Origin: Actinomycetes bacterium
GTDB lineage: Bacteria; Actinomycetota; Actinomycetes; Actinomycetales; Dermatophilaceae
DNA length: 9,897 nt
Assembly: GCA_023451855.1 (NCBI GenBank)
Contig: JAEXXY010000019.1
Span: forward strand, 1-9,897
Reading direction: 5' to 3'
The notes under the pieces were generated by a model. It had not been told where the DNA came from. It was given only the letters and a program-made list of their open reading frames with translations, and ran no database searches. Below are positions 6,347 to 9,897 of the stretch, one piece after another (within the stretch, counting starts at the first letter, position 1; the number at the start of each line of letters is the position of its first letter). Made by a program: the position numbers and the translations under genes.

Positions 6347-6353
6347 GAGGTGC

Positions 6354-7295
6354 ATGGCGAAGAAGGACGCGACGGGGAGCTCGCACGCCGGGCACGCCGA
6401 GCCCGTTGCACCGGCGGACGACGCGGCCCTGCTCGGCCCGGCCCAGGTACGCGAGCTCGCCGAGCGGCTCGAGGTGCGGCCCACCAAGCAGTGGGGTCAG
6501 AACTTCGTCGTCGACCCCAACACGGTGCGCAAGATCGTGCGCGTGGCCGGCGTCGGCCCGGACGACGTCGTCGTCGAGGTCGGGCCGGGACTCGGCTCGC
6601 TGACCCTGGCGCTGCTGCCCGTCGTCCGGCACGTCACGGCGGTCGAGGTCGACCCCCGCCTGGCCGGCGCGCTCGAGGAGACCGTGGCCCGCCTGCAGCC
6701 GCAGAACGCCGACAAGCTGCGGCTCGTGGCCGCCGACGCCCTCACGGTGACCAAGCTGCCCAAGCCGCAGCCGACAGCCCTCGTGGCCAACCTGCCGTAC
6801 AACATCTCCGTGCCGGTCGTGCTCTCCTTCCTGCAGCACTTCCCGACCCTCGAGCGGGTCCTCGTCATGGTCCAGCTCGAGGTGGCCGAGCGCCTCGCGG
6901 CCAGACCCGGCGGCAAGATCTACGGCGTCCCCAGCCTCAAAGCCGCCTGGTACGCCGACGTCGAGCTCGCCGGACGCGTCGGTCGCAACGTCTTCTGGCC
7001 CGCCCCCAACGTCGACTCGGGGCTCGTGTCGCTGCGGCGGCGCACGCCGCCCGAGACGACGGCGACCCGCGAGGAGGTGTTCCGGTGCATCGACGCCGCG
7101 TTCCTCCAGCGGCGCAAGGCCCTGCGCGGCGCCCTCGCGTCGTGGGCGGGCTCACCCGCCCTCGCCGAGGAGGCCCTGCGCGCGGCCGGCATCGACCCGA
7201 GGACCCGCGGCGAGCAGCTCGACATCGCGGCCTTCGCGCGGATCGCGGCCGCCAAGCCGCAGGTTGCGCGGCCGGACACGGGCGACCCCACGTGA
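6354..7295 (+). CDS. rsmA: 16S rRNA (adenine1518-N6/adenine1519-N6)-dimethyltransferase RsmA (KsgA)
   Basis: RsmA dimethylates the two adjacent adenines in the 3'-terminal helix of 16S rRNA, a late checkpoint in small-subunit assembly; loss gives kasugamycin resistance. The 313-residue product has the KQWGQNF entry motif (45-51), the SAM-binding motif I VEVGPGLGSLT (74-84), an acidic residue ending strand 2 (VEVD, 97-100), the catalytic NLPYNIS motif (146-152), and the C-terminal helical domain beginning near FWPAPNVDSGLV. It carries an N-terminal extension of about 25 residues rich in His, Ala and Pro that the E. coli protein lacks. The ATG at 6354 is preferred; a GTG at 6345 is in frame but overlaps the predicted -10 box. 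A strong hairpin and its own promoter separate it from rpfB. ispE follows after 16 nt, so those two are probably co-transcribed. Confidence 0.96.
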   Translation: MAKKDATGSSHAGHAEPVAPADDAALLGPAQVRELAERLEVRPTKQWGQNFVVDPNTVRKIVRVAGVGPDDVVVEVGPGLGSLTLALLPVVRHVTAVEVDPRLAGALEETVARLQPQNADKLRLVAADALTVTKLPKPQPTALVANLPYNISVPVVLSFLQHFPTLERVLVMVQLEVAERLAARPGGKIYGVPSLKAAWYADVELAGRVGRNVFWPAPNVDSGLVSLRRRTPPETTATREEVFRCIDAAFLQRRKALRGALASWAGSPALAEEALRAAGIDPRTRGEQLDIAAFARIAAAKPQVARPDTGDPT

Positions 7296-7299
7296 CCCC

Positions 7300-7305
7300 T
7301 AGGGT
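7300..7305 (+). promoter_or_regulatory. Predicted internal -10 box (TAGGGT) for ispE
   Basis: TAGGGT sits inside the 16-nt gap between the rsmA stop and the ispE ATG, 6 nt before the ATG. It would give ispE its own leaderless transcript in addition to read-through from rsmA. GGGTGGG overlapping the hexamer is a poor Shine-Dalgarno match. Confidence 0.45.
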
Positions 7306-7311
7306 GGGCGC

Positions 7312-8250
7312 ATGACTGTCGCTCCGACCCTGCCGGGTGCGGTGACCGTGCGGGTCCCGGCCAAGGTCAACCTCGAGCTGCGCGTCGGGCCCCGCCGGCC
7401 CGACGGCTACCACTCGCTCGCGACCGTCTACCAGGCCGTGTCACTGCACGACGAGGTCTCGGTGGCCCGGTGGGACGACTGGCAGGTCGTGCCCACGGGC
7501 ACCTACAAGAGCCTCATCCCGACCGACGGCGACAACCTCGCGGTCCGGGCGGCCCGGCTCGTCGCCGAGCGGTGGTCGGTTGACGAAGCGCTCTCGATCC
7601 GCATCGACAAGGACATCCCGGTCGCCGGTGGCATGGCGGGCGGCTCGGCCGACGCCGCCGCCACCCTCCTCGCGTGCGACCAGCTGTGGGGCCTGGGCCT
7701 CGACCGCGACGACCTCGCCGAGCTGGCGGCCCTGCTCGGCAGCGACGTGCCGTTCCCGCTCGCGGGCGGCAACGCCATGGGGTCCGGGCGCGGCGAGCAG
7801 CTGGCCCCCGTCCTCGCCCGCGGCACCTTCCACTGGGTCTTCGCCGTCAGCGACACCGGCCTGTCGACGCCGGAGGTGTACGCCGAGTGCGACCGCATCC
7901 GCGAGCGCGACGGGGTGGACGTCCCCGAGCCGCACGTCAGCGCCGAGCTCATGGCCGCGCTCCGCTCGGGCGACCCAGCCGCCCTCGGCGCCGCGCTGCA
8001 CAACGACCTCGAGCCGGCGGCGTTCTCGCTGCGGCCCCAGCTGCGCGAGCTGCGCGACGCCGGCGTCGAGTTCGGTGCCCTCGGCGGCGTCGTCTCGGGG
8101 TCGGGGCCCACGGTCGCCTTCCTCACCGCGAGCCGCGAGGCGGCCCTCGACCTGTCGGTGTCGCTCGCGGCCTCCGACCTGTGTCGTGACCTGCGCCGTG
8201 CCAAGGGCCCGGTCCACGGCGCGCACGTCGTCGCCACCCCCCGCGACTGA
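7312..8250 (+). CDS. ispE: 4-diphosphocytidyl-2-C-methyl-D-erythritol kinase IspE
   Basis: IspE is a GHMP-family kinase that phosphorylates the 2-hydroxyl of 4-diphosphocytidyl-2-C-methylerythritol with ATP, the fourth step of the MEP pathway to isoprenoid precursors. The 312-residue product shows PAKVNLEL (16-23, with Lys18 equivalent to the catalytic-site Lys), RRPDGYHSL (28-36), the glycine-rich ATP loop PVAGGMAGGSADAAA (103-117), GSDVPFPLAGG (143-153) with catalytic Asp145, and the third GHMP motif SGSGPT (262-267). The ATP loop reads GGMAGGSADAA, the usual actinobacterial form. The start is clear because the family N-terminus begins within 15 residues. It follows rsmA by 16 nt, as in the M. 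tuberculosis rpfB-ksgA-ispE order. Its product ultimately supports polyprenyl carriers used in wall synthesis, which fits the rpfB neighbour; that link is inference. Confidence 0.96.
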   Translation: MTVAPTLPGAVTVRVPAKVNLELRVGPRRPDGYHSLATVYQAVSLHDEVSVARWDDWQVVPTGTYKSLIPTDGDNLAVRAARLVAERWSVDEALSIRIDKDIPVAGGMAGGSADAAATLLACDQLWGLGLDRDDLAELAALLGSDVPFPLAGGNAMGSGRGEQLAPVLARGTFHWVFAVSDTGLSTPEVYAECDRIRERDGVDVPEPHVSAELMAALRSGDPAALGAALHNDLEPAAFSLRPQLRELRDAGVEFGALGGVVSGSGPTVAFLTASREAALDLSVSLAASDLCRDLRRAKGPVHGAHVVATPRD

Positions 8251-8254
8251 CCAA

Positions 8255-8276
8255 GGATTCGGTCGGGATTCGGCCG
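8255..8276 (+). repeat. Tandem 11-bp repeat before the ABC-F gene
   Basis: Two adjacent 11-bp units, GGATTCGGTCG (8255-8265) and GGATTCGGCCG (8266-8276), differ at one base. They lie from 5 nt after the ispE stop to 17 bp before the predicted -10 box of the ABC-F gene, so they cover the -35 region. A regulator site is possible but not shown. Confidence 0.5.
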
Positions 8277-8293
8277 GGGTGCTTCAGGCGGCA

Positions 8294-8299
8294 TAGGGT
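8294..8299 (+). promoter_or_regulatory. Predicted -10 box (TAGGGT) for the ABC-F gene
   Basis: TAGGGT lies 9 nt upstream of the ATG at 8309, in a 58-nt gap after ispE. No Shine-Dalgarno sequence is visible between them, which suggests a leaderless or nearly leaderless transcript. Confidence 0.5.
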
Positions 8300-8308
8300 T
8301 GCGCTCCG

Positions 8309-9897
8309 ATGGCCAACCTCGTCTCCCTCGAACGCGTCTCCCTCGTCTTCGGCACCGCCCACGTCCTCGACGACGTCAGCATCGGCGTCCTCACCGGCGA
8401 CCGCATCGGCATCGTCGGCGTCAACGGCGGCGGCAAGTCGACGCTGCTGCGCGTCATGGCGGGCCTGCAGGAGCCCGACTCGGGCCGCATCAGCAAGCAG
8501 GGCGGCGACGACGGCATCCGCATCGGGATGCTGAGCCAGGACGACGCGCTCGACCCCGAGTGGACCGTCCGCGAGGCCGTCCTCGGCGACCGGCCCGAGC
8601 ACGTCTGGGCCGGCGACCCCCGCATCCGCGACGTGCTCACCGGACTGCTCGGCGGCATCGGGGCCGAGGCGATGGGCGGGCTCGACAGCCGCGTCGGGCC
8701 CAAGTCCGGTGGCGAGCGCCGCCGGCTCGCCCTCGCGCGCCTCCTCGTCGAGGACCCCGAGCTGCTCCTGCTCGACGAGCCGACCAACCACCTCGACGTC
8801 GAGGGCGTGGCCTGGCTCGCCGACCACCTGGGCCACCGCCGCCCCCGTCCGGGCAACGCGACCGTCGCCATCACCCACGACCGCTGGTTCCTCGACGCGT
8901 ACGCGACGACGACGTGGGAGGTCGAGTCCGGAGGCGTCAGCTCCTTCGAGGGCGGCTACGCGGCCTACGTGCTCGCCAAGGCCGAGCGCGACCGCCTCGC
9001 CGGCGTCGTGGCCGAACGCCGCTCCAACCTCATGCGCAAGGAGCTGGCCTGGCTGCGCCGCGGCGCCCCGGCCCGCACGAGCAAGCCGAAGTTCCGCATC
9101 GAGGCCGCCAACGCCCTCATCGCCGACGAGCCCGACCCCCGCAACAACGTCGAGCTCGTGTCGTTCGCGACGCGACGCCTCGGCAAGGACGTCCTCGACC
9201 TCGAGGACGCCACGTTGACCGTCGGCGAGCCGCCGCACGAGCGCACCCTGCTCGACCACGTCACGTGGCGCCTCGCGCCCGGCGAGCGCGTCGGCATCGT
9301 CGGCGTCAACGGCTCGGGCAAGTCGACGCTGCTGCGCGCCCTCACCGGCGAGGTGCCCCTGAGCGCCGGGCGGCGCAAGGTCGGCAAGACCGTCGCCATC
9401 GCGCACCTGACCCAGGAGGTGCGCGAACTCGAGCGGTTCGAGCAGTGGCGGGTCATCGAGGCCGTCGAGGACGTGCGCCAGTACACGACGCTCGGGGGCA
9501 AGGAGGTCAGCGCGAGCCAGCTGGCGACGCGTCTGGGCTTCCCGGGTGGACGCCAGCAGACCCGCGTCGGCGACCTCTCCGGCGGCGAGCGGCGTCGCCT
9601 GCAGCTGACGCGCCTGCTGCTCACCGAGCCGAACGTCCTCGTGCTCGACGAGCCGACCAACGACCTCGACATCGAGACGCTCACCTCGCTCGAGGACGTC
9701 CTCGACGGGTGGGCGGGGACGCTCGTCGTCGTCTCGCACGACCGGTACCTGCTCGAGCGGGTCTGCGACCACCAGCTGGCCCTGCTCGGCGATGGTCGGG
9801 TGCGCGACCTGCCCGGCGGCGTCGACCAGTACCTCGAGCTGCGCGCCGCCGCGGCGCGCACCGCGGCGGCGCCGGCGTCGTCGGCTCCGGGTGGGGG
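8309..9897 (+). CDS. ABC-F family ATPase, Uup-like (3' end outside window)
   Basis: ABC-F proteins are soluble twin-ATPase factors without membrane domains that act on the ribosome; related Uup proteins are linked to ribosome assembly or rescue and to DNA stability. The first 529 codons are present and the frame stays open to the edge. NBD1 has Walker A GVNGGGKST (37-45), signature KSGGE (132-136), Walker B LLLLDEPTNHLD (152-163) and switch His190. A charged linker (about 220-275) with WLRRGAPARTSKPK resembles the Uup linker. NBD2 has Walker A GVNGSGKST (332-340), signature LSGGE (423-427), Walker B VLDEPTNDLD (445-454) and His477. The last visible residues (512-529) are Ala/Pro-rich and may lead into a C-terminal coiled coil. 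Both NBDs keep the catalytic Glu (157 and 448). An antibiotic-resistance role is less likely given this linker. Confidence 0.93.
   Translation, partial: MANLVSLERVSLVFGTAHVLDDVSIGVLTGDRIGIVGVNGGGKSTLLRVMAGLQEPDSGRISKQGGDDGIRIGMLSQDDALDPEWTVREAVLGDRPEHVWAGDPRIRDVLTGLLGGIGAEAMGGLDSRVGPKSGGERRRLALARLLVEDPELLLLDEPTNHLDVEGVAWLADHLGHRRPRPGNATVAITHDRWFLDAYATTTWEVESGGVSSFEGGYAAYVLAKAERDRLAGVVAERRSNLMRKELAWLRRGAPARTSKPKFRIEAANALIADEPDPRNNVELVSFATRRLGKDVLDLEDATLTVGEPPHERTLLDHVTWRLAPGERVGIVGVNGSGKSTLLRALTGEVPLSAGRRKVGKTVAIAHLTQEVRELERFEQWRVIEAVEDVRQYTTLGGKEVSASQLATRLGFPGGRQQTRVGDLSGGERRRLQLTRLLLTEPNVLVLDEPTNDLDIETLTSLEDVLDGWAGTLVVVSHDRYLLERVCDHQLALLGDGRVRDLPGGVDQYLELRAAAARTAAAPASSAPGG

Noticed and set aside
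8123..9772. 549-codon open frame on the minus strand opposite ispE and the ABC-F gene
   Set aside because: It is antisense to two genes with all motifs intact, is low in complexity, and has no ribosome site or domain signature.
1..9897. Mobile element, prophage, CRISPR array, defence or toxin-antitoxin system, tRNA or rRNA gene
   Set aside because: No transposase, integrase, regularly spaced repeats, tRNA-like fold or defence domain is visible. All gene-sized stretches are explained by housekeeping genes.

Overview
The window is about 9.9 kb of very GC-rich DNA (codon third positions almost all G or C) from an actinobacterial chromosome. The gene order metG-tatD-rpfB-rsmA-ispE, with rsmI just upstream, matches the order known around Mycobacterium tuberculosis rpfB. 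The Rpf/DUF348/G5 protein is also specific to Actinobacteria. A high-GC Micrococcales-type organism (Intrasporangiaceae or similar) is a guess from overall sequence style only. The content is core housekeeping. I see no phage, insertion sequence, CRISPR array, tRNA, rRNA or toxin/defence cassette, and no entirely new system.

Layout, left to right. Bases 1-114 are a regulatory gap before rsmI (115-945, 16S rRNA C1402 2'-O-methyltransferase), which ends in a GC-rich terminator hairpin. A short osmC peroxiredoxin gene (1130-1558, +) converges on an AHSA1/SRPBCC-domain gene (1655-2086, -), with a strong 13-bp hairpin between them. Next, metG (2223-4043) overlaps tatD (4040-4939) by an ATGA junction. 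A promoter and leader of about 100 nt follow, then rpfB (5126-6253, UUG start), closed by a 17-bp perfect hairpin. rsmA/ksgA (6354-7295) and ispE (7312-8250) are 16 nt apart. The window ends inside a Uup-like ABC-F ATPase gene (8309 to the edge).

How the genes fit together. Four encode translation and ribosome functions (rsmI, metG, rsmA, ABC-F). rpfB remodels peptidoglycan during growth resumption. ispE feeds the MEP isoprenoid pathway, which supplies the lipid carriers of wall synthesis. The cluster therefore joins growth restart, wall precursor supply and ribosome maturation. osmC and the AHSA1 gene look like accessory stress or unknown-function genes inserted between rsmI and metG.

The most interesting signal is regulatory. 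metG, rsmA, ispE and the ABC-F gene each have a TAGGGT or TAGGAT hexamer 6-9 nt before the ATG and little or no Shine-Dalgarno sequence. This is the layout expected for leaderless mRNAs. rsmI, osmC and rpfB instead carry recognisable Shine-Dalgarno motifs. Other points are a methionyl-tRNA synthetase whose KMSKS loop reads QFSTS, a rare-codon patch in tatD, and a possible MtrA-type site over the rpfB promoter.
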